Positions 1 to 7,388 of a DNA stretch of 35,077 nt are shown in pieces. Below the pieces are notes generated by a model. That model worked only from the letters and a program-made list of their open reading frames with translations. It was not told the origin of the DNA and did not search any database. The position numbers and the translations under genes were made by a program. The number at the start of each line of letters is the position of its first letter. The stretch's first letter is position 1. Source of the stretch: Nitrospinales bacterium (GTDB lineage Bacteria; Nitrospinota_A; UBA7883; JACRGQ01); assembly GCA_023248495.1 (NCBI GenBank), contig JAHFEK010000026.1, positions 1 through 35,077 on the forward strand, given 5' to 3'.

Positions 1-40
1 CCGCTTGGGCATAATTCGTAATTGTGGCTCTCAGTGCCAT
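1..40 (-). CDS. N-terminus of a divergent gene, cut by the left edge (unknown product)
   Basis: Reading leftward, an ATG at 40-38 opens a frame that stays open to the window edge and encodes MALRATITNYAQA. It is preceded by a textbook Shine-Dalgarno (AAAGGAGG on the minus strand, plus-strand 48-55) about 7 nt from the ATG, which is the main reason for calling it. Only 13 residues are visible, so no family can be named. The ribosome binding site lies beside one arm of an inverted repeat. Confidence 0.55.
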   Translation of the reverse strand, partial: MALRATITNYAQA

Positions 41-83
41 GGGGTACCTCCTTTAAATTTGGTCGTTTAAACGTTGGTACCCC
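41..83 (-). promoter_or_regulatory. Inverted repeat flanking the ribosome binding site of the left-edge gene
   Basis: Eight-base arms GGGGTACC (41-48) and GGTACCCC (76-83) are perfect complements separated by 27 nt. The intervening stretch contains a 10-bp palindrome, CGTTTAAACG (64-73). In the minus-strand transcript the distal arm would pair with the bases directly before the AUG, enclosing the Shine-Dalgarno. This could be a translational switch or a protein-binding dyad; the sequence alone does not distinguish them. Confidence 0.4.
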
Positions 84-134
84 TTTCTCTACCCTGACAC
101 AAGATTTAATACATCACCCGTGCGCGTGCTCAAG

Positions 135-162
135 TTGACACGTTCACCATCAGGTATATACT
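135..162 (+). promoter_or_regulatory. Sigma70-type promoter of the 218-829 gene
   Basis: TTGACA at 135-140 and TATACT at 157-162 are separated by 16 bp. This is a full consensus -35 and a 5/6 -10. Transcription would start near 169, about 50 nt before the ATG at 218. Confidence 0.65.
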
Positions 163-217
163 TTAGCTTGGTCATTAAACTTCTGTTTATAAACCTTCGA
201 CCAAAAAGGAGATCAGC

Positions 218-829
218 ATGAAAAACTTCAAATATCTATTCTTGATTTCACTTGTGGCGTTATGCGGCCTCGCCCCCACAGCGTCGTCCGCTGGCGACCT
301 TTTAAATATTTCACTTGAATGGAAGGCTTCCCATAAACCGAAGGACATGGATCCCGTCGATATCACCGCTTTTCAGAATGTGAAACTTGTCGTGGCCCCC
401 TTTACGGACTTCAGAAAAAATCAAGCTGAAATCGGAAAAAACATCGAAAAGGGAGAAGACAAAGCTCTTCTGGTCACCACCAAAGATAACGTGGGCAAAT
501 GGCTGACCGAACGGGTCGCGGAAACGCTTGGTCAGTTTGGGGTTGGCGTGGTGAAGAGCGGAGGCAATGCAACTCTTGAAGGCGACATTATTAGCTTTTA
601 TGTTGTCGAAACCGGCACCTACAGCGGCACCGTTGCGTTTAAATGGCGGCTGAAATCAGCCAGCGGCTCCGTATTATGGGAAGGAATGACCTCGGACGAC
701 GCGCATGCCTTTGGACGTTCCTATAAAGCCGATAATTATTTCGAAACTCTGAGCAACGGCACCATGGGGGCGGTGCACGCACTCCTGAGAACCGACTCCT
801 TCCTAAACGCGTTAAAGAAGGCAAAGTAA
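218..829 (+). CDS. Secreted protein of unknown function (YajG-like features)
   Basis: This encodes 203 residues with an AAGGAGA ribosome binding site at 206-212 and a consensus promoter upstream. The N-terminus is a Sec signal peptide: KNFKY, a hydrophobic core, then a likely cleavage after ASSA near residue 25. No Cys follows, so it is probably soluble periplasmic or outer-membrane associated rather than a lipoprotein. The mature part has a VVAPFTDFR strand at the start and a GDI..F stretch near residue 122, a pattern shared with YajG-type envelope proteins in which a P-x-x-D-x-R segment begins the fold. That resemblance is weak and no function is claimed. It appears monocistronic; a 9-bp hairpin follows at 895-916. 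Confidence 0.75.
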   Translation: MKNFKYLFLISLVALCGLAPTASSAGDLLNISLEWKASHKPKDMDPVDITAFQNVKLVVAPFTDFRKNQAEIGKNIEKGEDKALLVTTKDNVGKWLTERVAETLGQFGVGVVKSGGNATLEGDIISFYVVETGTYSGTVAFKWRLKSASGSVLWEGMTSDDAHAFGRSYKADNYFETLSNGTMGAVHALLRTDSFLNALKKAK

Positions 830-894
830 AGGCTTCTTCCTCCGCCGCGCTTGGCTTGTCCGGGCAACAACTATCACTGTAACTCCACGGCAAT

Positions 895-916
895 CCTCCC
901 CTCTAGTGAGGGGAGG
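895..916. terminator. Hairpin downstream of the 218-829 gene
   Basis: CCTCCCCTC (895-903) and GAGGGGAGG (908-916) form a perfect 9-bp stem with a 4-nt TAGT loop. The T-run after it is poor (AGCCTTTGG), so it may work as a weak terminator or as 3'-end protection. Confidence 0.45.
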
Positions 917-994
917 AGCCTTTGGAATCCGGATTAAGTCATCGGCTTCAATGTCCCATTCCCTCGGCGTAAAGAATCGCGTACTATTGCCGAT

Positions 995-2569
995 ATGACG
1001 GATACTGTGCAAACCCAAAAATCAACTTCGCTGCTGGACTTCAAGCCGGGCGAAAAAAAACCGCTTTTGGCGCTTATCGCGCTTTACAGCTTTGAATCGC
1101 TGGGAATCCGCTATGTCGCCTCCGCGGTGCGCGAGGCCGGTTTTGAGGTGGTGGAAATCTTCTTCGAGGATTTCAAACGTAACGAATTCCAATATCCAAA
1201 GCCGGACGATCTCGACTCGCTCATCCACCTTCTGCGCGATAAAGGGGTGGACATCGTCGGGATATCGCTCCGTTCCTCCTACGCAAAACTGGCCGAAATC
1301 GTCACGCGCGAAGTCCACGCGCGGCTGGGGCTGCCGGTGGTCTGGGGTTCCACGCATCCGACCATCATGCCGGATCAAAGTATCGCCATCTGCGACGCGT
1401 TGTGCCGTGGCGAGGGGGAAGCGCCGATGGCGGAGCTGATGCGCCGGTTGCGCGATGGAAAAGAAATAGCGGCGATTCCCGGCCTCTGGTTCCGCAAGGC
1501 CGATGGCACGGTGATAAAAAATGAGATCGGCCCCTATGTGGACCTTGACGCCATACCCGATCCGGACTTTGGCGCGCCAAACAAACATTACAGCAAAGAC
1601 GGCATCTGGCGCGAAGGGGATCCCCAAAAAAACGAAGGGGCTTTTATCGCCATTTCTTCGCGCGGCTGCCCACATTGCTGCACCTTCTGCACCAACACCT
1701 TCTTTTTGAAGGCAAATCCAAAGTACCTGCGCATCCGCAGCGTCGACCGGATCATCGCCGAAATCAAACGGGCGCGCGAAGTCATGCCGGGCATCAGGCG
1801 GATAAAGTTCTACGATGACCTTTTCGCCACCAACAAAAAGTGGACCGGCGAATTTGTGGAAAAATACCGCCGCGAGATAGGGCTTCCTTTTGACGGGTTG
1901 CTAAACCCGCAACACGTCACCGAAACCCTCCTGGAGAAGCTCAAGCACGCCGGTATGACGCTGGTGGAAATGGGGATACAAAACGGCAGCGAACGGGTAT
2001 CCAACGAAATCTACGACCGACGCCTCGGCAACGACAAGCTCCGCAATGCCGTGCGCATCCTGCACGAAAGCGGCCTGCGGGTACACTACGACCTCATCAT
2101 CGACAATCCGCTGGAAACCACGCAGGACAAGCGGGAATGCTTCGAGTTTATGCTGGAAATCCCCCGCCCCTACTCGCTCTTCATCCTTTCGCTCACCCAT
2201 TTTCCCGGCACACCGCTCACCGAACGGCTGCTGACGGAAGGAAAAATCACCTTGGATCAAGTGGAGGGGTACACCGATAAATCACTTTTCCAGTGGGAAG
2301 TAAGCCTCACACACGAGCGCCCGGCGGAGGACAAGTTCTGGCTGGCGTTGCTGTCGCTGCTCACCAAAGACTTTGTGCCGAAAAAACTGATCCGCTGGTT
2401 TTCGCATCGAGCGTTTTTAATGAAGTATCCGGCGCCGCTCGTGGCCTTCGCCTGGCTGGCAAATGTTTTCAAACTGGCTGGGTTGGCGGTAACGATGTAC
2501 CGTGAGGGATCGCTCACCTGGCAGATGATTCGCCGCCACGCCAATATCCGGCGTCTCGCCGTTAAATAA
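995..2569 (+). CDS. B12-binding-domain radical SAM protein
   Basis: This 524-residue protein has an N-terminal Rossmann-like cobalamin-binding-type domain (about 23-165, with the VDIVGISL and VVWGSTHP strands typical of that fold). A radical SAM TIM barrel follows, with its [4Fe-4S] motif CxxxCxxC at C225, C229 and C232 and an extra Cys at 228. The family reductively cleaves S-adenosylmethionine and acts on lipids, cofactors or natural products. The substrate cannot be read from this sequence. The N-terminal domain lacks the DxHxxG cobalamin-ligand motif, so B12 may bind base-off/His-off or not at all. The C-terminal 100 residues are hydrophobic and basic (FKLAGLAVTMYREG), suggesting membrane association. 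No Shine-Dalgarno precedes the ATG; a TACTAT hexamer lies exactly 7 nt before it. The next gene is a membrane glycosyltransferase, so a role in envelope lipid or glycan chemistry is plausible but unproven. Confidence 0.9.
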   Translation: MTDTVQTQKSTSLLDFKPGEKKPLLALIALYSFESLGIRYVASAVREAGFEVVEIFFEDFKRNEFQYPKPDDLDSLIHLLRDKGVDIVGISLRSSYAKLAEIVTREVHARLGLPVVWGSTHPTIMPDQSIAICDALCRGEGEAPMAELMRRLRDGKEIAAIPGLWFRKADGTVIKNEIGPYVDLDAIPDPDFGAPNKHYSKDGIWREGDPQKNEGAFIAISSRGCPHCCTFCTNTFFLKANPKYLRIRSVDRIIAEIKRAREVMPGIRRIKFYDDLFATNKKWTGEFVEKYRREIGLPFDGLLNPQHVTETLLEKLKHAGMTLVEMGIQNGSERVSNEIYDRRLGNDKLRNAVRILHESGLRVHYDLIIDNPLETTQDKRECFEFMLEIPRPYSLFILSLTHFPGTPLTERLLTEGKITLDQVEGYTDKSLFQWEVSLTHERPAEDKFWLALLSLLTKDFVPKKLIRWFSHRAFLMKYPAPLVAFAWLANVFKLAGLAVTMYREGSLTWQMIRRHANIRRLAVK

Positions 2570-2637
2570 TCCGCCAAATTTAAGGCATCCCAAATTCGAC
2601 CGCTCGCCCATCATGCGGGTGTGGTAGCATTTTCTCC

Positions 2638-4860
2638 ATGATTAAGGAAACCTCGCGGGAACATATCAACTTTGGAGGCGCGCGCTCCCTCCCGCGCGAA
2701 ACCGGACTCGGCTTTGCGTTAATCATCCTGTTCGGCCTTGCCCTCCGCTTGTACGGACTTGGGTTTCAGGATCTCCGATACGGCGAGGCAGCGGCCTATC
2801 TGGCCGGCACCGCCGGCCCCTCCCCGCTCAACCCGCAACTCTACAGTGATAACCCGCCCCTGTATTACAACGCCATATACTTCTGGACGCGCCTGCATGA
2901 ATCGATTTGGTTTGCCCGGCTGTTTGAGGCGATCTGCGGCACCGCCGTGATCGCCGCCGTACATGTCTTGGCGATGCGGACGGCGGGACGCAAGGCGGCG
3001 CTGTTCGCCGCATTTGTGCAAGCCGCATCGCCATTCGCAATTTTTCATTCGCGCGAAGCGGGCGCCGATGCCTTGGCGCAGCTGCTGGCCGTCGCCGCCC
3101 TTGTGGCCCTGGAACGCTATATGGACTCCGGGAATACACGCGCCGCGCTGGCCGCCCTTTGCGCGCAAATCCTGGCGGTGTTTACCTCATACGCCGCCCT
3201 GCCGTTGATACCAGCCATGCTGACAGCAGTGTATGTCAAGCGCAACGAGCAGCGGGGAATCTGGGGGGAATGGCTGGCGCTGCAAGGACTTTTTTTATTG
3301 CCCGCGGTGGTGTGGCTGTATACCGTATTTGAAAGTCATCTTGTCTCGGCCCTTGAAAATCCAAACATCTGGCCTGCCGGAGCCGGCATCGAAGCGATAT
3401 TTATTTTCTTTAATTCGCTGGTATTTGGCTACTTCACGCAAAACATTACCACGTGGTTGTTGGCGCTGCCGATCGTAATTCTGGCCGTGGCGGGTACCGC
3501 CGACGCCGCGGGACGCCGATTGGCGATTTACTTTTTCCTGCCGCTGCTCCTGTTGACCGCTGGGACAAATGGCAACACACTGCCACGCCATCTGTTCGTG
3601 TTCGCCCCCGCCCTCATCGCCCTCACGGGAGCGGGTTTCGCGGTTCTCAACTTCACCCCGTTCCGCGCCGCAGCCGCCGCATGGGTGACAGCGGCTCTGT
3701 TTGCCAGCGCGGCCGGCTACTACGCTAACGATTATCATGCCGCCGCGCTTAACGCCGCCCGCAAGGAGTTTTCCCGCGCCTTTCATTTTCTCGATCAGCG
3801 GTTGGACGCGGGTGGAACGCTATACCACATCGGAAAAAACTCCACCGCCCCGATGATTGCGCTCCATCCGGGCCACTGGCGGCACCAATGGCTCGCGGCC
3901 GAGGGGCGAATACCGGCCGCTGATGATATGACCATCGGCATGATTGCCGCGACGCCATACGGCAGCGGTCCCGCATCCCCGGCTTGGATACTTTATTCTT
4001 CCGAAGACATGCACCCGTTCCATGACGCGGAAACCGCCGCCCTGCGTTATCGGATCGAACGCACCGCCGCGCCCGTGGAAGCGGTACGCTTTCAAGGTCT
4101 TGCCCTCATCCGGTACGTTCCTTACGAAACCAAAAATCTGGATTTGATTGAGAGTGAAAGCGGCGGCATGCGGCTTTACTCCAACCGCGTCACTGGCGAG
4201 GAGTTTCCCGCCAACTTCCGGACGCTCCGCCCCACCTTCACGGGGACGACCCTTCGCTTATCGCCCGCCGGTGAATTGGAGGTGAGTACCGCCTATCCTG
4301 ATGCGGCTTTGGCGCTCACGGTTGTGGGAGGTTATCCGTTGCTCCCCGCCGCGGCGTCCGGCGAAGGATTTGTACCCGGTGCCGATGGTTATGCAAACAG
4401 TTTTTGCCTTACAACGGCGGTTTCACCGAAACGCGCCGCCACACTCTCGCTCACCACCGACGCGCCAACCGGCGACTACCGCCTTTTCGCCCGCGTTCCG
4501 CACGGCTCTCAAAAAGTGGCGATTCAGGCTTTCGTCGGCAAAAAGGGAGTGACGGCACAACCGGTAGTTCCCTCCTCCTCCCGAACCGGATGGGATTGGA
4601 TAAACCTTGGAACGTTGTCGTATGACGGGTTCCGTTCCTTCTCAATCCACTTAACCGCCGCTGGCGATCAACCGGTGGAAACCGCAATCCAATCGTTTTT
4701 CCTGATACCCATCGAAGGGGGAAAGCTCTACCGTAAAACCTTTACCCTCCATAAAGGGGAACAGTTCCACTTCAGCGCCTCAACACACGAAATACCTGTA
4801 ACAGCCTTCGTCACCGATGATACCCGCGGGGAACTGCTTTCCGCGTTTCTTGGCCGTTAA
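2638..4860 (+). CDS. GT39/ArnT-like integral membrane glycosyltransferase with large C-terminal domain
   Basis: This 740-residue protein has about ten hydrophobic segments in the first ~370 residues and a long soluble C-terminal half. The first periplasmic loop carries DLRYGEAAAY (near residue 45) followed by NPPLYY (near residue 78). These match the acidic catalytic loop and the H/N-PPLYY signature of the PMT_2/ArnT family, which moves sugars from polyprenyl-phosphate donors to lipid or protein acceptors outside the inner membrane. The C-terminal ~350 residues (roughly 390-740) are beta-rich in appearance and much longer than the small tail of ArnT, so they may bind a carbohydrate or acceptor. 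No Shine-Dalgarno is evident; TAGCAT lies 7 nt before the ATG. The acceptor is unknown. Confidence 0.8.
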   Translation: MIKETSREHINFGGARSLPRETGLGFALIILFGLALRLYGLGFQDLRYGEAAAYLAGTAGPSPLNPQLYSDNPPLYYNAIYFWTRLHESIWFARLFEAICGTAVIAAVHVLAMRTAGRKAALFAAFVQAASPFAIFHSREAGADALAQLLAVAALVALERYMDSGNTRAALAALCAQILAVFTSYAALPLIPAMLTAVYVKRNEQRGIWGEWLALQGLFLLPAVVWLYTVFESHLVSALENPNIWPAGAGIEAIFIFFNSLVFGYFTQNITTWLLALPIVILAVAGTADAAGRRLAIYFFLPLLLLTAGTNGNTLPRHLFVFAPALIALTGAGFAVLNFTPFRAAAAAWVTAALFASAAGYYANDYHAAALNAARKEFSRAFHFLDQRLDAGGTLYHIGKNSTAPMIALHPGHWRHQWLAAEGRIPAADDMTIGMIAATPYGSGPASPAWILYSSEDMHPFHDAETAALRYRIERTAAPVEAVRFQGLALIRYVPYETKNLDLIESESGGMRLYSNRVTGEEFPANFRTLRPTFTGTTLRLSPAGELEVSTAYPDAALALTVVGGYPLLPAAASGEGFVPGADGYANSFCLTTAVSPKRAATLSLTTDAPTGDYRLFARVPHGSQKVAIQAFVGKKGVTAQPVVPSSSRTGWDWINLGTLSYDGFRSFSIHLTAAGDQPVETAIQSFFLIPIEGGKLYRKTFTLHKGEQFHFSASTHEIPVTAFVTDDTRGELLSAFLGR

Positions 4861-4924
4861 AATCCGGGCCAAATCAGGAAAAAAGCTGGTTATAACCGGC
4901 TACATGGAGGTAAACTATAGCGCT

Positions 4925-5653
4925 ATGAAATGGATGATTGCCGCAGTATCGGTCTGCCTGTTGATAAGTGCCTGCGCCTCGGAAGAGCACAAGCGGGAAA
5001 TGGAATATTTCGACGACGGAAATGCTTATTTCGCCAAAGACAAGTTCGATCCGTCTCAAAAATCCTATCAAAAGTTGCTGGACGAATCGCCAGACAGCCC
5101 CTTCCGTATTCACTCGCTGCTCGGCTCGGCCGACGCATACTACCTGGAAGGGGAATACATCGCTTCCGCACCCGTCTATGCACGCTTCGTTGAACTCTAT
5201 CCGCAGGACGAACTCACTCCACACGCCCTTTTTTACGAAGCAATGAGTTATTACCGGGATATGGTTGCTCTTAAAAAAGATCAGACCAACGCCGGAAAAG
5301 CGCTGGAAATCTTTACCGAGTTCGCCCGGAAATATCCGATGCACTTCGCCACGCCGTTCGTCTTGGATAAAATCACCAGCCTTAACGATCGTCTGGCGGA
5401 AAAGGAATTTGAAGTGGCGTTATTTTATTTCAAAACCACCGCTTATATCTCCTGCATAAGCCGTGTAAATTACCTGCTGGAAAAATGGCCCCACACCCGG
5501 TTCAAGGCCGATGCCCTCATGCTAAAGGGAAAATCGTACCTTGCCGAAGAGGCTTTTGATAAGGGCAACGCCGTGCTGCGCCAATTAGTAGCGGATTTCC
5601 CCACTACCGGCGCGGGAATAGAGGCGGCCACGCTCCTCGCGGCAAAACCGTAA
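4925..5653 (+). CDS. bamD: Outer membrane assembly lipoprotein BamD (YfiO/ComL family)
   Basis: The protein is 242 residues from the chosen ATG at 4925, which gives a clean lipoprotein signal (MKWMIAAVSVCLLISAC, lipobox Cys at residue 17). An ATG at 4904 is in frame but adds an unlikely MEVNYSA extension; a GGAGG lies at 4906-4910. The mature part is TPR-like throughout. It shows the BamD pattern: a YEKL-like helix with xPxSPF, a FVELYPxDE repeat, the DQT..A..F segment, LAEKEFEVALFYFK, and a final SRVNYLLEKWPHT repeat. In the BAM complex BamD docks with BamA on the periplasmic face of the outer membrane and helps insert beta-barrel proteins. Its length is near the usual 240-250. The tRNA-Glu gene follows. 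Confidence 0.87.
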   Translation: MKWMIAAVSVCLLISACASEEHKREMEYFDDGNAYFAKDKFDPSQKSYQKLLDESPDSPFRIHSLLGSADAYYLEGEYIASAPVYARFVELYPQDELTPHALFYEAMSYYRDMVALKKDQTNAGKALEIFTEFARKYPMHFATPFVLDKITSLNDRLAEKEFEVALFYFKTTAYISCISRVNYLLEKWPHTRFKADALMLKGKSYLAEEAFDKGNAVLRQLVADFPTTGAGIEAATLLAAKP

Positions 5654-5687
5654 GAACGCGTTTCCCGGCAGTTTTCTGGGAAGACTC

Positions 5688-5716
5688 TTGCTTTTGGACG
5701 TACTCCTCTTTATACT
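5688..5716 (+). promoter_or_regulatory. Promoter of tRNA-Glu
   Basis: TTGCTT (5688-5693) and TATACT (5711-5716) are separated by 17 bp and lie 17 nt upstream of the tRNA 5' end. Confidence 0.6.
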
Positions 5717-5733
5717 TCTTATTCTCACTGGAT

Positions 5734-5809
5734 GGCCCCATCGTCTAGTGGCCTAGGACATCGCCCTCTCACGGCGCAAACACGGGTTCGACTCCCGTTG
5801 GGGCTACCA
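5734..5809 (+). tRNA. tRNA-Glu (anticodon CTC), CCA encoded
   Basis: The 76-nt gene folds as a full cloverleaf. The acceptor strands are GGCCCCA (5734-5740) and TGGGGCT (5799-5805), with a terminal G-U pair. The discriminator is A (5806) and the CCA is encoded (5807-5809). The T arm is ACGGG/CCCGT with loop TTCGACT. The anticodon loop is CTCTCAC with anticodon CTC at 5768-5770. The anticodon stem TCGCC/GGCGC pairs at four positions, but the top pair (27-43) is a T-C mismatch where most bacterial tRNA-Glu have C-G. A promoter sits directly upstream. Confidence 0.95.
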
Positions 5810-5927
5810 ATTTTCTTTATTTCCTCCTAAAGCTCAGGCTAACCAACTACCTTAATTTAAATAAAGGGGTCGAAACAATTGAGCGGCACAAGCAATGCAG
5901 GCACTTTCCGCGGAAGAGATTGGGATG

Positions 5928-6806
5928 CTACCGCTTGACCGACGCCACCACTTCGTTGCCCTTGCCAACATATTCCAAATAGTAAAAGCTTTTGTGACGG
6001 GACATCGCTATCCCGCGCCCGTGGGTATCAAACGCCCGCTCGGGGCTAATCTCCATATACGGCATCCAATCGAAACCTTCCCCCTCGTCTTTCACGCGAA
6101 AACGGATTTCGTTGATGGATTTTTCAATTGTGACGGTGGCCTTCCTGGCTGAGTACGGTGACATGCTGAGGCGGCGGTGTATCTCCTCCTCCCACTTCCC
6201 CTCCTGTATCAACCGCGTTTTTTCGCCGTAGGTTATGCCAAGATTGCCATGCTCCACGGCATTTATTATAAGCTCCCAGAGACCCGCCACCGCTTTCTCC
6301 GGACATGGACATTCGCGCGACAGCAGCTCTGAAATTATTTGCGCTTCCTCCAAGGTTCGAAAGTGGTAATGGTTTTCCCCCCTTCGAGAATCGTTTGATA
6401 AATTATTTGTTTGCCGTTCCGAGAACATTTTATGCCGTTTGAAATCATTAACCGCCGCCGCCGTAATGAGACGAACGGCTTCCTTGGAATACGGTTTCGT
6501 GAGGTAATAGTACGCCCCGGCCTTAATGCCTTCTTTGATTTCATGGCTTTCGCGGCTGGCCGTTTGCATTATCACCGGAAGGTTATTTAGGCTTGGTTGG
6601 CTTTTCATTTTCTTCAGAAGCTCGATGCCATCCATTTCTGGCATAATACGGTCCAGGAGGACGGCATGGTATTTCCCCGGTGAGCGATTGAGCATCTCCC
6701 ACGCATGTACGCCGTTCTCGGCCATCTCCATCCGATGTCCTGCCGGTTCCAAGTGTTCCCATAGCGTCGTACGGGCAACGCTGGAGTCATCTACAATTAA
6801 TATCAT
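5928..6806 (-). CDS. Response regulator fused to RsbW-like HATPase domain
   Basis: This 292-residue protein has two domains. Residues 1-120 are a receiver with the acidic pair D6/D7, phosphoacceptor D52 (VLLDRIMPEMDG), switch T82 and K104 (YLTKPY). Residues ~150-292 are a GHKL ATPase with an N-box ELIINAVEHGNLG, a G1 DEGEGF and a G2 THGRGIAMS. The ATPase resembles RsbW/SpoIIAB anti-sigma or serine-kinase domains rather than a histidine kinase, because there is no HisKA/H-box. The inferred role is that phosphorylation of the receiver gates the ATPase, which binds or phosphorylates an antagonist. No sigma factor or STAS partner lies nearby. A strong Shine-Dalgarno (AGGGGGAT) precedes the ATG, with a consensus promoter at 6920-6948. 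A paralogue lies at 26493-27398. Confidence 0.85.
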   Translation of the reverse strand: MILIVDDSSVARTTLWEHLEPAGHRMEMAENGVHAWEMLNRSPGKYHAVLLDRIMPEMDGIELLKKMKSQPSLNNLPVIMQTASRESHEIKEGIKAGAYYYLTKPYSKEAVRLITAAAVNDFKRHKMFSERQTNNLSNDSRRGENHYHFRTLEEAQIISELLSRECPCPEKAVAGLWELIINAVEHGNLGITYGEKTRLIQEGKWEEEIHRRLSMSPYSARKATVTIEKSINEIRFRVKDEGEGFDWMPYMEISPERAFDTHGRGIAMSRHKSFYYLEYVGKGNEVVASVKR

Positions 6807-6919
6807 TCCATCCCCCTATCACCGGAAGATGGAGAACCAGCCGAATCGCCGCTCCCCTCATTCCGAGCCCCTCGTCCGCAAAATATGTTATTTTACCTTT
6901 TTAGTCCCATTAGATTTGA

Positions 6920-6948
6920 ATTATATTACTCCCATACATAAATATCAA
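6920..6948 (-). promoter_or_regulatory. Sigma70-type promoter of the response regulator gene
   Basis: On the minus strand TTGATA (plus 6943-6948) and TATAAT (plus 6920-6925) are separated by exactly 17 bp: 5/6 and 6/6 matches. It lies about 115 nt upstream of the ATG at 6806. Confidence 0.7.
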
Positions 6949-7388
6949 CCTTTTTTTAAGCCATTATACAATTGGATAAAAGCGTTTTATTCACAAAATG
7001 GCGCAAAAGTGCAAAGGGAAGCACCCGGTACCGCCAAATGATATCATTTTGAATTTCTTAAAACCAAAGGCACTATGCCGAATTACGGGTATCCCAGATT
7101 TAACTTACTGTTTGAATGGGGAATGAGATTGCTTCGTCAACACAGCAACGACCGTTCTTTGTTACTTCGAGGCCATCGAAGATGGCTGCCGCAATCCCAA
7201 ACTGATGCACCACCGAATTAAAGAGCTTCTTTGCTATTTGCCCGCATAAAAATTAAAATAGGCGGATGCAACTCTACATCAACTATCATCAGCGTGACGT
7301 GTATGCATTAGATACCCCGCTCTGTGCCACGAATTTTTCGTCAACGCCATTACCTTACTCCGCCACGTTGCAGGAACTAAAATAAAAC
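6949..7388. other. AT-rich intergenic region upstream of hyfC without a clear gene
   Basis: This stretch is richer in A+T than its neighbours and has no convincing gene. One short minus-strand frame (7213 down to 7100, 37 codons from GTG, reading VVHQFGIAAAIFDGLEV...) looks mildly coding-like. It has no ribosome binding site and is too short to trust, and may be a remnant. No hyfB-like sequence is present, although hyfB usually precedes hyfC. No sigma54 site with correct spacing was found. Confidence 0.4.

Noticed and set aside
7003-7017. Sigma54-like site TGGCGC...TGCA upstream of hyfC
   Set aside because: GG and GC are 9 nt apart rather than 10 and the -12 element is poor.
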